NCBI GenBank assembly: GCA_015179025.1
Contig: WHUX01000270.1
Span: 1 to 63,169, forward strand
Direction: 5' to 3'
DNA length: 63,169 nt
Source: Terfezia claveryi
Lineage: Eukaryota; Ascomycota; Pezizomycetes; Pezizales; Pezizaceae
Shown: piece by piece, positions 45,460 through 56,970 of the stretch
Numbering within the stretch: position 1 is the stretch's first letter
Layout of the letters: every line of letters starts with the position of its first letter
Position numbers and translations under genes: made by a program
The notes under the pieces: model-generated
What the model was told of the DNA's origin: nothing
The model's database searches: none
Seen by the model: the letters and a program-made list of their open reading frames with translations, nothing else

Positions 45460-46100
45460 TATTGAAAATAATCATTTCCTTTACAATATAGTTAAGTATT
45501 TCCATATATTACATTGTTCTCTCTTACGATTACTTCCACATCATACTGATACCCAATATGGACACTTGCTACCCGATTAAGGACTTCTGCATTATTTCTT
45601 TCATATGTATTTACATGTCATTCACATGTTCTTATTATCTTTGCTTACTTTCCTAACTTAGTATCTATTATTATTGCATGATGCTGCTTTACTACTTAAG
45701 GTTACTACTTACTTGTCTCAGTTGTTATTACTCAATGATCACAACTTCTATGACTTTCTGTTATATTTGTTGACTCATATTACTGTCTCAGTCATACACC
45801 TCTATGTATTTCTTCATTTACATGTGCTTAATATACTATTCTTAGGTTATGTAACTTAGACTTCCTTACTAGATCTTTACTCTCAACTTGTACTATTATA
45901 TACGAGTTTCCTACTCCTGTATCTAGTTCTATACACTTCTCGATTAGACTCAATAGACTATCTACTATCAACATAGTTCTACCATTTACTCTCTCATACT
46001 TCTGTTCACTCAGACGCTCTGCTTCATAAGCACTACTGTCCACCGCTACTACCTCCGTAATTACTACTGCGATACCTCTACTCATAGTAACCTTTTAATA
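45460..46100 (+). repeat. 5' LTR of copia C (641 bp)
   Basis: TATTGAAAATAATC to CCTTTTAATA; the 3' copy starts TGTTGAAAACAATT, so the first G became A here. Followed by GGTTATGAG, a probable primer-binding site also seen in F. Confidence 0.95.
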
Positions 46101-46177
46101 GGTTATGAGTTCGAAATAGTTCAGGACAACTCGATAACTTTCTCGCATTCACCTTCCCTCCCACACATATCTATACA

Positions 46178-46331
46178 ATGGCATCCGGTTCAGGTTCTGG
46201 TTCTGGTAGTAAAGGAAAGGCTGTACCTTCTATCTTCCGACTACCAAAAGACTTCAAGCCTATTTCAGTCAAACTCAATAATATTGAGTCACTTACTAGC
46301 AAAGACAACTACGAAGACTGGGCTGATACTG
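46178..46331 (+). pseudogene. Copia C gag, first 51 codons
   Basis: ATG at 46178 begins MASGSGSGSGSKGKAVPS and continues to ...NYEDWADT plus one base, where E inserted. F has the same start (MASGLGSG). The segment ends in the N-terminal gag (Retrotran_gag-like W-x-D) region. It rejoins 54749 in frame through the duplicated TACTG. Confidence 0.9.
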
Positions 46332-47069
46332 TGTAAGGAATACTTGTTTTTCTCCTTACTATAAGTCTTGTTTGAACGTTGGAATCTCTTTGGCTATTTT
46401 TAGGATTTTCTTTATCTAATGTTTAGGACGCATTTTACTTGTTTAGGTATTTCCCTCAGTTGGATTAGTATATGAATTACTCATGTATTAGTGTTGTCTT
46501 TCTTTAGCACGTTATCTTTTCCTTTATCACTGACTCATTACTGACATGTTTTATGTAGTCAGCAAGCTAACCACTTTCTCCTGTTCCAGTTGCCTATCTT
46601 GTTCGGCAACTGATGTCATGTCTTATTCTCTATTCTATTGTCAGCCTCATTTCTATTACTTTCTCTGGCATCATCTATGATACTAAATGTATTTAGAATG
46701 AGCCATCTTGTATCCATTATGATCAGGTATCATAATGAGTCTTGATAATTGTCCTTACATGAGTTCGTTTAGACTCATAGCCTCAGAAATCTAGTGTCTA
46801 TTAAAGACCTTATTTTCTGCGGCCTCTAGATAGGACAGGATCTCTTTCAGTACCATCTAGTCGAGCAACATCAGAATATACAAGCTACACCAGTAATATT
46901 CTTTCTTCAGATCTCCGTGACTCTCTCGAACACCCCCCAAATACACCAACAGCCAGCCGCTCTTTAGGACTCCTGTATAGGACCTAGACAGTGTGCTTAG
47001 CTGCCCAACCATGTTGGTAGAGCCGTGTTCATCTCAGGAACACCTCTATTAACTTGGCCCACACTTATA
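46332..47069 (+). repeat. 5' LTR of element E (738 bp)
   Basis: TGTAAGGAATACTTG to CACACTTATA (the 3' LTR ends CACTTACA, so the terminal C is mutated here). Confidence 0.94.
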
Positions 47070-47299
47070 TTTTTTTTACCTGCAAACCAGCTTTAAAATT
47101 CTTCCTCCTCTTTTGCTAGGGCTTGATCACCCCTAGTTCCTCTTGAACCTTATCTAGACACTCTAGTCAATTCCTTTAGCTACTCTAACCCAAGCTCAAC
47201 AAGGCCTGTGAATCAGTCAGTCACTGTTCTCCCTTGTCATTCCAGAAAAACGCCATTATATTTCTGTTAGCACTAGTTATTCAGTACTAGCCTCTTTAG

Positions 47300-49435
47300 C
47301 AACCACACAGTTTCAGAATCTCAGTAAAAGCCTTGCAAACGAAATTAAGCAAGCCCCAATAGCATCAGAACAACACTCAGTTCTTAGAACCTCTAGCAGA
47401 CTTTCAGGCCATGACCCTGAATTTAGTCCTCTCAAACAGAATCCTAGTTCTAGAACCACATCTAGACAATCATCTAAGGCAGATGAGGAAGAAGAACTCG
47501 AACAGGATGATGATGAGTTAGAAGAGTATCAAACGGAAGAAGAAACTCCTAAACCATCAACTCAAGGAAAACGTCCAGTAGTAGTTGTTTAGCAACCTAC
47601 TCCAATCAAGCCTTAGCAATCCTTTCAGCCTGAACCCAAAGATCAAAATGAATTATTCAATATGATTACGAACATGTCTGCGTTCTATTACCAGCATAAA
47701 CCAAGAGCTAAAACATTTAGTAATGATTATGAAGGATTTATTCAATTAATCAAAGCTACTTCAGAATTAGCTCAGGAACTCAAGCAACAAAATGTTCCAG
47801 GACAATTTCCGATCACGCCAGAAAAACCAGCAAGACGTGGATCAGATCATTTAGGAATTCCAACAGCACCACAGAAAACTAAGGAAACTCACCCAAGCTT
47901 CCTATCTCATGTAAAAAAGGAATTCCGTGAAACCTTTTTACCTAAGAATCCTTTAGATATTTTTCGTGGATCTAGTTCTTCCTCTCAATACCCGAAACCA
48001 CGTTCTCTAGTCTTTCGCCTCCAAGAAGCCCTTTAGCCCCTCCTGGATCTCGCATAAACTCTAGTACCAAAACTCAGACAACCTCATTTCAGAACCCTGC
48101 TAGTACTACTACATCTAATACTATGCTACCACCTCAGCAATCTCAACACGTTCCTCCACCTACTCTTAAGCCTACACAAACACCTAGCAAAACTCCAGCT
48201 AAGGTTAGATTGTCAGCTCCTCCTAGATCTGGTAACCCTGATGATTCAGATGGATCAGACTCTGAATCATCTGAAGGAAATAACAATCGAATTCCTATTG
48301 GACGCATTAGAAGATCTCCAAGCGTAGATACTACATCAAGTTCAGTCTTTGGAAGCAGCAAACTTAAAGCTCCTAAACTCAAGATGAATAATGGAGCTGG
48401 AAAATGGAAAGAAGCAGCTACCTTTGACAATTGGGTAGATGATGCTAAGGATCTTTTAGATGTGGGAGACCTCGATCCAGACTCTAGAGAAGCTATGATT
48501 TGGCTCGGTTGGCACTTAGAAGGAGACGCAAAAGTTCTACACAGTTTTACCGAAAAGACGATAAAACTAAGAACAACACAGTGGCTCAATTTCTTGTAGA
48601 ATTTCGGAAATTCTGCATTCCCTTTACTAGCAAAGATCAGCTTTGGAACGAATTCCAAGCTATCAGACAGACGTAGAATGGACGCACTAAACCTATCCAA
48701 CAAGTTGCAAATAAGATTAAGCAGATGCAACTCCTTCTTACTAAGATAACGGATTGGCAGTGTTACCATCAATTGTTGGAAGCTATGGACTCTTCCTTAC
48801 TCCATAAAGTTAGGGCTTATATTAATGAAGATATGGATTGGAACGAGATGATTGAACTCTGCAGTAAGCATGATTCAGTTATGCACAACTTCCAAGCCTC
48901 AAAAAAAGATCATAAGCCTAAAAATGGTCAGAAAGTGCGTCAACAATCTCAGACACATCAGACAGGCTTTAATCCTGGACCTTCTAAGACTACATTCAAT
49001 AAGTCTAAGTCTTTCAGCAAGCCTGCAACCTCACCCTCGACATTCAAGAAGCTAACTCCAGAAGAAAAAGTTGAGCTAGCCAAGAAAGGTAGATGTTTCT
49101 ATTGTAGGAAGTTAGGACATCAAGCTACTAACTGTCCTGCCAAGAAGCAACAAATTCGAAGTGCCGCAGGCACTATTGAGCATGCAATTACAGAAGTTAA
49201 TCACCCAGATAAGATTACCTCTGCAGCTCAATTCATTCAAGACCAAGAACCTCCTGCTCTACATACAAAAGGAAAATCAGTAACACCTGTCATTGATGCA
49301 GCAAAGGAACACCTCCTAGTTACTACGAAGATCAACAACCAACCTGCAAAGACTTTAGTTGATCAGCAAACTGCAGGTGCCGACCTCATTAGCAGCAAAT
49401 TCTGTACCTTGATAATTTCTACCTGCAGGCACTAA
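47300..49435 (+). pseudogene. Element E gag (acidic N-part, capsid, CCHC knuckle), frameshifted
   Basis: Three overlapping blocks in three frames: 47662-48036, 48123-48599 and 48600-49435. The first is preceded by an acidic stretch (EEEELEQDDDELEEY). The second carries Ser/Pro-rich sequence and the capsid start WKEAATFDNWVDDAKDLL. The third continues it (VEFRKFCIPF..., LLHKVRAYINEDMDWNEM) and ends in CFYCRKLGHQATNC at 49094-49135, a CX2CX4HX4C knuckle. Gag should be a single frame, so at least two indels are present, real or from assembly. Capsid and RNA binding are the family role. Confidence 0.88.
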
Positions 49436-49800
49436 AAAAACCGATCACCTTGCAGATGACTATGAAAGGATCTAAAGGATCTATTAGCCATTATACTAAG
49501 GCAAATTGTGACTGGTTGGGATGGTCAGAGCAACGAATATTCTATGTAGCTGCACTCAAAGATTGGGATGTAATCTTAGGGTCTCCATCTCTAAGACATA
49601 CTAAAGCAGTGATCAACATGGGTAATATGAGTGTTACTATTCAGCCCCCTGGACATTCTCGATTTACACTAGCCTCATGGACAGTCACACCAGTAACGAA
49701 AAATACTAGAAAAAAGGAGATTAACACTAATCTCCTGACCCCTGCAAAAACCCTTGTTACTCACTTCCCAGACCCACACACACCTCAGAAAATTAATTAG
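49320..49800 (+). pseudogene. Element E aspartic protease with DQQTAGA active site
   Basis: Reads AKTLVDQQTAGADLISSKFC at ~49347-49406, then shifts frame near 49412, and continues as LQMTMKGSKGSISHYTKANC and RIFYVAALKDWDVILGSPSL (49540-49600). The catalytic Asp is kept, but the usual D-[ST]-G is D-Q-Q-T-A-G. A has DLQIKGGD at the same place. The frame stops at 49798-49800. Confidence 0.78.
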
Positions 49801-49849
49801 CTGCAACAACCCTGCAACCTCATCACAATGTCTTTGAGAGTTCCCTGAG

Positions 49850-51200
49850 TATTTCCAGCTACGAAAATACTAGACCTACCTCCACTAAGAGAAGGAATGA
49901 ACTATACGATCGATTTGAAAGATCCAAATGCAGTATGGAAACCAAGACCAATTAAGCCTAAAGAAAAATTCCTCCCTCAGCTATTGGAAAAACTCAGAGA
50001 GGAAGAGAAGACAGGACGTGTCTACAGGTCTAATGACACATCTGCATTGCCATGTTTGTGATTCCCAAAACCGATGACCCTAGCAAAGCAAGATTTCTAC
50101 ATGATTTAGTAGCATGGAATGCTATGACAATTATGAAACCAAGTCTTATCCCAAGTCAAACGTTGATTAGGAATACAGTGGCACGACACCCCTTCAGGAC
50201 CAAAGTCGATATCAGCAATGCCTATCATGAGGTCCGAGTCATAGAAGCACATGAACCAAGAACTGCATTTAATACACCATTTGGTGTATTCAGAACACGA
50301 GTTATGCAACAAGGAGACTGCAACGCGCCGGCTACTTTCCAGAACGCTATGAACAACTTGTTTAAAGAAGAATTAGGAATCTCTGTATATGTTTACATTG
50401 ATGACATCTTTATTTTTAGCAAAACCTATAAGGAACACTTAGAACATGTTCGAAATGTTCTAAAGAAACTTAGGAAGCACAAGTTCTATGCTAGCAGAGA
50501 GAAATCCCAATTTCTTCCTGACGTTTTACAATGTCTAGGACATGTAATTACTAGAAGAGGTATATCTCCTATACCTAAGTCAATTACTAAAATCCTAGAC
50601 TGGCCTACTCCTCAAAATCGAACGCAACTTCAGGCCTATCTAGGCATGGTTAATTACTTCAGTAGCGTCATTCCTCATCTTGCAGCACTTGCAGCACCAC
50701 TAACGGAAATGGCTGGATCTACTGCAACATGGGACTGGACCCCTACTCACACCACTTCGTTTAGATTAACGAAAGCAGCCCTATCTGCAGATCCGGCAGT
50801 CAAACCAATCAACTATGAATCAACTGATCCAATCTATCTCATTACGGATGCGAGTTTAATTGGAACTGGTGCATGGTTAGGACAAGGACCCACTTCCTCA
50901 CTAATTATCCCAGCAGGTTTCCACTCTCGAAAGTTTAATCCAGCACAAGAAAACTATTCTACTTTCGATAAGGAACTCCTAGCAATTGTGGACGCACTAG
51001 AGCACTTTAGAAGTGAGCTTAGTGGATGTACATTCACTATCCTTACAGATCACAAACCACTAGTCACTTTCCCTTTCCAACATGACCTAACTGGGAAACA
51101 AGCTAGATGGCAGCAAATTATACACCAATTTCAGTGTACAATTCAGCACCTCAAAGGAGACAAAAACGTGATAGCAGATGCTCTCTCTCGAGTGTTTATA
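49850..51200 (+). CDS. Element E reverse transcriptase and RNase H (first half of an 833-codon open pol frame)
   Basis: A frame open from 50052 to 52553. A coding segment upstream (49850-50050: MNYTIDLKDPNAVWKPRPIK) is in another frame, so the true RT start lies there. RT motifs: FVIPKTDDPSKARFLHD, TKVDISNAYHEVRV (first Asp), RTRVMQQGDCNAPATF and YIDDIFIFSK at ~50390 (catalytic). RNase H: DPIYLITDASLIGTGAWLGQG (50830 on), FHSRKFNPAQ, YSTFDKELLAIVDALEHF, FTILTDHKPLVTF, VIADALSR (51190). All catalytic residues look intact, so this block may have been active recently. Confidence 0.9.
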
Positions 51201-52553
51201 AACCCATCACTTGTCCCTACTCTCTCAGATTTTATTCCACACTCAATCGATACTCCTCAAGCTCCTCATACCTCTAGATTTCCGCACCCTCCTTCTATTC
51301 CTTCAGGCTTTATTCCTACAAACGGAAGGTCGCTACCAGCGGATTCTACGCCTCCGGTTTACCTACAACCACCTCCTCCAGCTCTCATTATGTCTGCTGC
51401 AACTACAAGATCACAAAGCAGAGACAAAACCAAAACCAAATCCGAATCTCCAAGGCCAGGAAGTGGACCCTTAGTTAATAATGAGAATACCCCTCCTAAG
51501 GCAACATCTGCTCCTCCAGCAAACCCTCCAGTTATTCCAGATAACAGTACGGCAGAAGCTTTGCTCTCTATGGTGGTTAACAACTCCGCCTTTAAGCAAA
51601 GAGTTATTACCCTTCCAAAACACAATCCGGCCAGTAAAGACTCCGTCAATGCAGCTAGATTCAGGGCTAAGCACGCACTTATGCACTGGACTGCATGCAA
51701 AGATGGGGGCTGTTACTATCATCGATCAGCTCTCATAAATCAGAATAGGACTCCTCATAATAACCACTGCTCATATTGTGATGAACGTGGTCATTATACC
51801 TATATTTGCAACATATATCAAGCTGATCAGGATTACTTTCAAGCATCAGCCAAAGCAGCAGAAAACTCGTCAACTACTCAGTACCCTCCTCCAGCTTCAC
51901 CTTTTCTGTCACCAACTTCACCTCCAGAAATGACTCCAGAAACCTCTCCAAAGTCTACTGGATGGACTCAACTTGAGAAGGGAAAAGACAAGGCAATTCT
52001 CGATCGAGAATTCTCATCAGACGAAGACCTAACTGATCTCGAAGATTCCATTTATCGTTCTACTATTCCTGTTACTCCTCTAGCCCCTCGAGATAAATCT
52101 CCTTCTGTCTCTTCTTATGCTAGTGATACTATCTCTATTCCTAGCGTTAGCTCTGAGTTACCTACACACCAGTTTATTGTTCCCTATTACGTTCCCAAAG
52201 GACCCTTTAAGATCGAGCATACTCTGGCATTTAATTCCTCCACTGTTCCAGACCCAGATATGATTCCGGACCCTTATACCCTCCTCCCCTTTGGTGATGA
52301 TATGCATTGGCAATGGTTATCTCATAATTCCTATAACAACCTGGTGGAACAAGCGTTGGCATTAGGACGAAGCACTTCTGATATTCCTAACCTTATTCCA
52401 ACTTATGCTCAGTGGGGAAACCTCCTACTGAAGGTTATAAGGCAGATCCTGCATTTTCAAAGATTATCTCATCTCCTCTCCGCAATGGTTATTGTACTCG
52501 TCATGGTATTCTTTACTATACTTACAATGATCAGGTCGTCTCTGCATCCCTAA
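51200..52553 (+). CDS. Element E pol spacer with conserved double zinc motif
   Basis: Same 833-codon frame. After DALSR comes ~140 residues of Pro/Ser/Thr-rich linker, then at 51687-51809: W-T-A-C-x4-C-Y-Y-H, 15 residues, CSYCDERGHYTYIC. This is W-x2-C-x4-C-x2-H-x15-C-x2-C-x3-G-H-x4-C, the same as in A (8242-8364) to the residue. Both are 123 bp. A second Pro/Ser-rich stretch and an acidic patch (SSDEDLTDLEDS, ~52015) follow. The frame leaves coding sense near 52412, where the next pol frame takes over. Such a module is not a standard part of Ty3 pol. Function unknown. Confidence 0.8.
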
Positions 52554-53620
52554 TACCTGGTTATGCAACCTTCATATCAAGAATATCCTCCTCGAAAAAT
52601 ACCATACATCCCTTGGTCATCCTGGATTTACCAAGATGTATCACGCACTCAGCAACAACTTCTTTTGGCCTAAGATGGGAAGAGATATCCGTTTGTACTG
52701 TCAGACATGTGCTACATGTCAAACAACAAAGAACTCGACTCAAAAGCCTTATGGCCTCCTCCATCCTCTTCCTATTCCTAGTAAGCCATTTACACATCTT
52801 ACTATGGACTTTCTTGCCCTTCCTCCTGTTAAACTCAGCCCCTCCAATGTAGTGGTGGATCACGTTTGGACAATAGTATGCAGACTCACCAAGTATACTA
52901 TTATCATCCCTCTACAAACTGGATATACTGCCAACATGTTAGTCAACAACTACATGAATCATGTATATCCTCACTTCGGATATCCAGAAGATATTGTTAC
53001 AGATCAGGATGTTCTCTTCACCTCTAGTGTTTGGAAGTCATTCTGCCTTATCAACAATATTCATCAATCTATGTCTACCTCCTACCACCCGGAATCAGAT
53101 GGTCAGTCTGAGATTGCTAATAAAGCAATCTTAACTATCTTACGAGCCAAACAGGAAGAACATGGCGGCAGTTGGATGCCAGCTATTCCTCTCGTCATGG
53201 AAGCTATCAACAATACCGTGGATGCAACTAGGGCACTACCCCTCATACTCTTGTCTTTCGATTCTCTCCTACTTATCAAGATACTCCAGTTCACTCCGAT
53301 ATTCCTACACCAAGGCCAGATGGTTTAACGCAAGCTTTATGGTCTGCTGTGCAGGAAAAGATGAATACTAGTCGAGTTGAGATGACTAGGCAAGCTAACA
53401 AAAAGAGAAGAGCTAGTCCTGAGTATAAGATCGTGATCTTGTCAAAATTCATCATTCTGCATTCAGTAGAGAATCTCAGTACTCTAAGTTGGAACCTATC
53501 TTCCTCGGTCCCTACAAGATCCTCGCCATCTATCCAGACATCGACAACTATACTATCGAAACCTCTCTTGCCCCCTCTGGACATATCAAAGTCCATACTT
53601 CTCTCCTTGCACCATGGCAT
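52412..53620 (+). pseudogene. Element E integrase
   Basis: Zinc N-terminal domain: HTSLGHPGFTKMYHAL (52590-52650) then CQTCATCQTTKN (~52700-52735). Core: TMDFLALP (first Asp, ~52803), VTDQDVLFTS (second Asp, ~53000) and YHPESDGQSEIANKA (Glu in ..SDGQSE.., ~53090-53130), so D,D,E is complete. Then MEPIFLGPYKILAIY (GPY/F module, 53489 on). Frames change near 52600 and 53270-53490. Inserts the cDNA; the chromodomain follows. Confidence 0.9.
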
Positions 53621-53694
53621 GTTAACCCTGATAACACCTTCCCAGCAAGGGCCTTGCCGAAGCCAGGTCCTGTCGAACGGGATGTTCTAGGCCC

Positions 53695-53905
53695 AAGGTA
53701 TGAGTTTGAACGTATTATCAAACACGTTGTCAAAAAGAATGGTAGTACTTGTACTTCATCAAGTGGTAAGGTTGGGGAAATAGGATAATACTTGGGAACC
53801 GGCAGACAATATCCAGCTGATGCAGTGCAAAAGTATTGGGAAAACTTGTCATTTGCGGGTAAGCAGATTAAGAAGCGTAGGTATAGGCGTGGGAACAAGC
53901 AATAA
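53695..53905 (+). pseudogene. Element E chromodomain, disrupted
   Basis: RYEFERIIKHVVKKNG (53690-53745) is followed, in another frame, by YLYFIKW, a stop, GWGNR (53748-53790) and then TWEPADNIQ (53793-53820) after a further shift. This is the Y-x-x-x-x-I, F-I-K-W-x-G-W, T-W-E-P chromodomain pattern. The stop is TAA in place of a CAA-type codon. Two indels and one stop have killed it. Confidence 0.8.
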
Positions 53906-54007
53906 TTTCTTTTAGTTTCATTTAGGTTTGATATTTTCGATATTTTTTTCCTCCTATTAATTCTGTGGCCTATTTTCTAGTAAAGGATTTTCTTAAGAAG
54001 GGAAGGA

Positions 54008-54743
54008 TGTAAGGAATACTTGTTTTTCTCCTTACTATAAGTCTTGTTTGAACGTTGGAATCTCTTTGGCTATTTTTAGGATTTTCTTTATCTAATGTTT
54101 AGGACGCATTTTACTTGTTTAGGTATTTCCCTCAGTTGGATTAGTATATGGATTACTCATGTATTAGTGTTGTCTTTCTTTAGCACGTTATCTCTTTCCT
54201 TTATCACTGACTATTACTGACATGTTTTATGTGGTCAGCAAGCTAACCACTTTCTCCTGTTCCAGTTGCCTATCTTGTTCGGCAACTGATGTCATGTCTT
54301 ATTCTCTATTCTATTGTCAGCCTCATTTCTATTACTTTCTCTGGCGTCATCTATGATACAAATGTATCTAGAATGAGCCATCTTGTATCCATTATGATCA
54401 GGTATCATAATGAGTCTTGATGATTGTCCTTACATGAGTTCGTTTAGACTCATAGCCTCAGAAATCTAGTGTCTATTAAAGACCTTATTTCCGCGGCCTC
54501 TAGATAGGACAGGATCTCTTTCAGTACCATCTAGTCGAGCAACAACAGAATATACAAGCTACACTGGTAATATTCTTTCTCCAGATCTCCGTGACTCTCC
54601 CGAACACCCCCCAAATACACCAACAGCCAGCCGCTCTTTGGGACTCCTGTATAGGACCTAGACAGTGTGCTTAGCTGCCCAACCACGTTGGTAGAGCCGT
54701 GTTCATCTCAGGAACACCTCTATTAACTTGGCCCACACTTACA
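54008..54743 (+). repeat. 3' LTR of element E (736 bp)
   Basis: TGTAAGGAATACTTG to CACACTTACA. Preceded by a purine run (AAGAAGGGAAGGA), a likely polypurine tract, and followed by the TACTG duplication. Confidence 0.95.
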
Positions 54744-54748
54744 TACTG

Positions 54749-55610
54749 TTAAGATGATTATAAGAGGCATGGGTTGTAAGGAACTTGTTATTGAAGAACT
54801 TAAACCTGCAACAGATACGACACAAGAAGAGAAAGAACTTTTCATAGCTATGGAAAATCAAGCTATCCTCATGCTAATACAGGTTATCAGCAAACCTATA
54901 CTGAAGGTCATCTCTAAGTTTGATTCACCATACGAAATCTGGACTCATCTTAAAGACTACTATTACCATGATACTCCATTCTCTTTCATACATCAACTAC
55001 GCACACTCTTTACCTTAGCTTCAACCTACACTCCTACTACCTCCTTCGCTGACTTTATTAAGCAATATGAGACTGAGTGGTCTCGACTTTACTCTCTCAC
55101 TGTCTCTTCAGATAAATATCACAAATCCCTCCGCACTTTTCTTGATAAGGACGAAGCCAAAAGGGATATTTTCCTCTCCTTCCTCTTCGAATATCATTCT
55201 AATATAGTCGACAACCTCTCAACTAAGTCTGACCTTACATATGCCGATGCAAAATTAAGACTCCTTCCTATTGGTTTCGAAATTGAAAAATGGGATACTG
55301 CTCTCTCTGCCTCCTTTAAGAAGAAAGGCAAGCCTCAACAGCAGCAATCACAACAATAGAACAAGGACTCTGATGTGGAATGCACCTATTGTAAGAAGCA
55401 TCAACTCGGTAGATATACAGGTCATATATGGCAGAAGTGCCAGAAGTTGAAGAAGTCAAATGAGGATAAGAAAAAGAATAAAAAGAAGGAAGACAAGAAG
55501 GAATAGGCTCTTATCGTTGGTAGCTCTGATAGCTCCAAGAATGAGGCTTTCAGTATCAGTAACCCATCCTGAAAAACCATCTGGAAATTCGATACAGCAT
55601 GTAGTGCTCA
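54749..55610 (+). pseudogene. Copia C gag, main part, and protease start
   Basis: In frame with 46178-46331. Gag block: MIIRGMGCKELVIEEL..., YEIWTHLKDYYYHDTPFSFIHQLRTLF, then a Q-rich KPQQQQSQQ with a stop at 55357-55359, the knuckle CTYCKKHQLGRYTGHIWQKC (an extra-long loop: C-x2-C-x10-H-x4-C) and a Lys-rich tract with a stop at 55504. Protease: IWKFDTACSAHMTNN (~55580-55620), the copia D-[TS]-[AG]-[AC] site, here D-T-A-C. A third stop at 55570-55572 precedes it. Confidence 0.9.
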
Positions 55611-56970
55611 CATGACCAACAATGTAGGACACTTCAAGAACTTTTTAGAGGATAGTGGAACTGTAGAAGGAGGTGGCAATAATCTCCTCGAAGCTAAAGG
55701 AAAAGAGACAGTCCTTCTTAACTGTCTACTCCCTAACGGCTCTACTTTCACTGTTCATCTTATCAATGTTCGATATGTTCCTTCTCTTGGTCCCTCACTG
55801 TTTTCTTGGAATGCTGTTCGATCTCGTCTCTCTACTTTTTCTACGGACTTTGGGTTTCATGTTATGAAGAAAGGCAATAATTCTATGTTATTTAGGGTGG
55901 AATTTGTTGGAAGTCTCCCGTTTATTATTGAGTTAAATAAAAAGGCATTAGTTTCCTCATCTCAAAAAACTATCGATCACTGGCATCAGTCATTCGGTTA
56001 TCAAGCCATTACTGTCCTCAAGCATAAAAAACTCTACTCTAATGGTGATATTCTCCCAACACCACCTGATAACTATCATTGTGAGCCATGCATACTCACC
56101 AAATCTACTCACTCTGTCCCTAAGTCTACAACATCTCATGCCTCCAATATTCTCGAACTTATTCACTCAGATCTTAGTGGTAAACTCCCTACACCCTCTT
56201 TTGGTGGAGCAAGTTACTTCATCATACTTATTGATGACTACTCTCGTGCTTCTTGAGTCTACTTCCTTAAACAGAAATCTGACTCAACCAAATCAATCTA
56301 AGACTTTATTACCTTAGTTGAAAAGCAAACATTACACCATGTTAAATGGTTTCATACTGATAATGGTGGAGAGTATGTTAACAAAGATCTCGAATAGTTC
56401 TTTAAGTCAAAAGGCATCGTGTATGAACTAACACCCCCTTACTCTCATGAATCTAATGGTGTAGCTGAATGCTTCAACCGAACAATACAGAACATGATGA
56501 GGGCTATGTTGACGAATATAGACAAAAGATTCTGGGCTGAAGCATGCTCAACTTCGACCTATCTCCGAAATCAGTCACTTCATAGTGCTGTCAAAGGGAA
56601 GACTCCCTACAAGGTCTTTCACGGCAATAAACCTACTATCTCTTACCTTTAACCCTTTGGTAAGGAATGTTATATACACATACCTGAGGAATGACGACCT
56701 GCAGGCAGTAAACTCCTACCACGGGCTAAGAAAGGTATATTCATTGGTTATACTAATAGCACAGTTATCTATAAGGTCCATGTACCTTCTAAAAAGCATA
56801 CTTATACAGTTTGAGCACAAGATGTCATTTTCGGACCAAGTACAACTCCAGAAGGGGTACCTCCACCTACATCTAACTCAACCAATCTATCATGGTCACC
56901 AACTACAAATACTAGTTCTCTTCCTGTTTCTCCACTTGAAGTAATCTCATACACTAGCTCAGAATTCCCA
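55611..56970 (+). pseudogene. Copia C protease end and integrase
   Basis: Integrase: HWHQSFGYQAITVLKHKKL (55978-56034) and CEPCILTKSTHS (56080-56115) give HHCC. LIHSDLSGKLPTPSFGGASYFIILIDDYSRAS (first Asp, ~56168), WFHTDNGGEYVN (second Asp, ~56350) and HESNGVAECFNRTIQNMMRAM (Glu is Gly-Val-Ala-Glu, ~56460) give D,D,E. Stops at 56254, 56299, 56395, 56650, 56692 and 56812. The frame is otherwise continuous. Confidence 0.92.

Larger units (their letters stand above)
46332..54743 (+). mobile_element. Ty3/gypsy chromovirus element E (8.4 kb), nested in copia C
   Basis: TACTG duplications at 46327-46331 and 54744-54748. LTRs: 46332-47069 and 54008-54743, which differ at few positions, so E is relatively young. 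Internal plus-strand order: gag with CCHC knuckle (49094-49135), protease (~49360-49590), RT and RNase H (50052-51190), spacer with double zinc motif (51687-51809), integrase (~52580-53620), chromodomain (~53695-53850). It resembles A in every domain. Damage is mostly small indels, and far fewer stops than in C. Confidence 0.96.

Noticed and set aside
48143..48772. A 209-codon minus-strand frame in the E gag region.
   Set aside because: It is antisense to gag blocks with capsid and knuckle sense on the plus strand; no family is recognised.
51359..51722. Minus-strand frames of 83-113 codons inside element E.
   Set aside because: They are antisense shadows of the open pol frame at 50052-52553.
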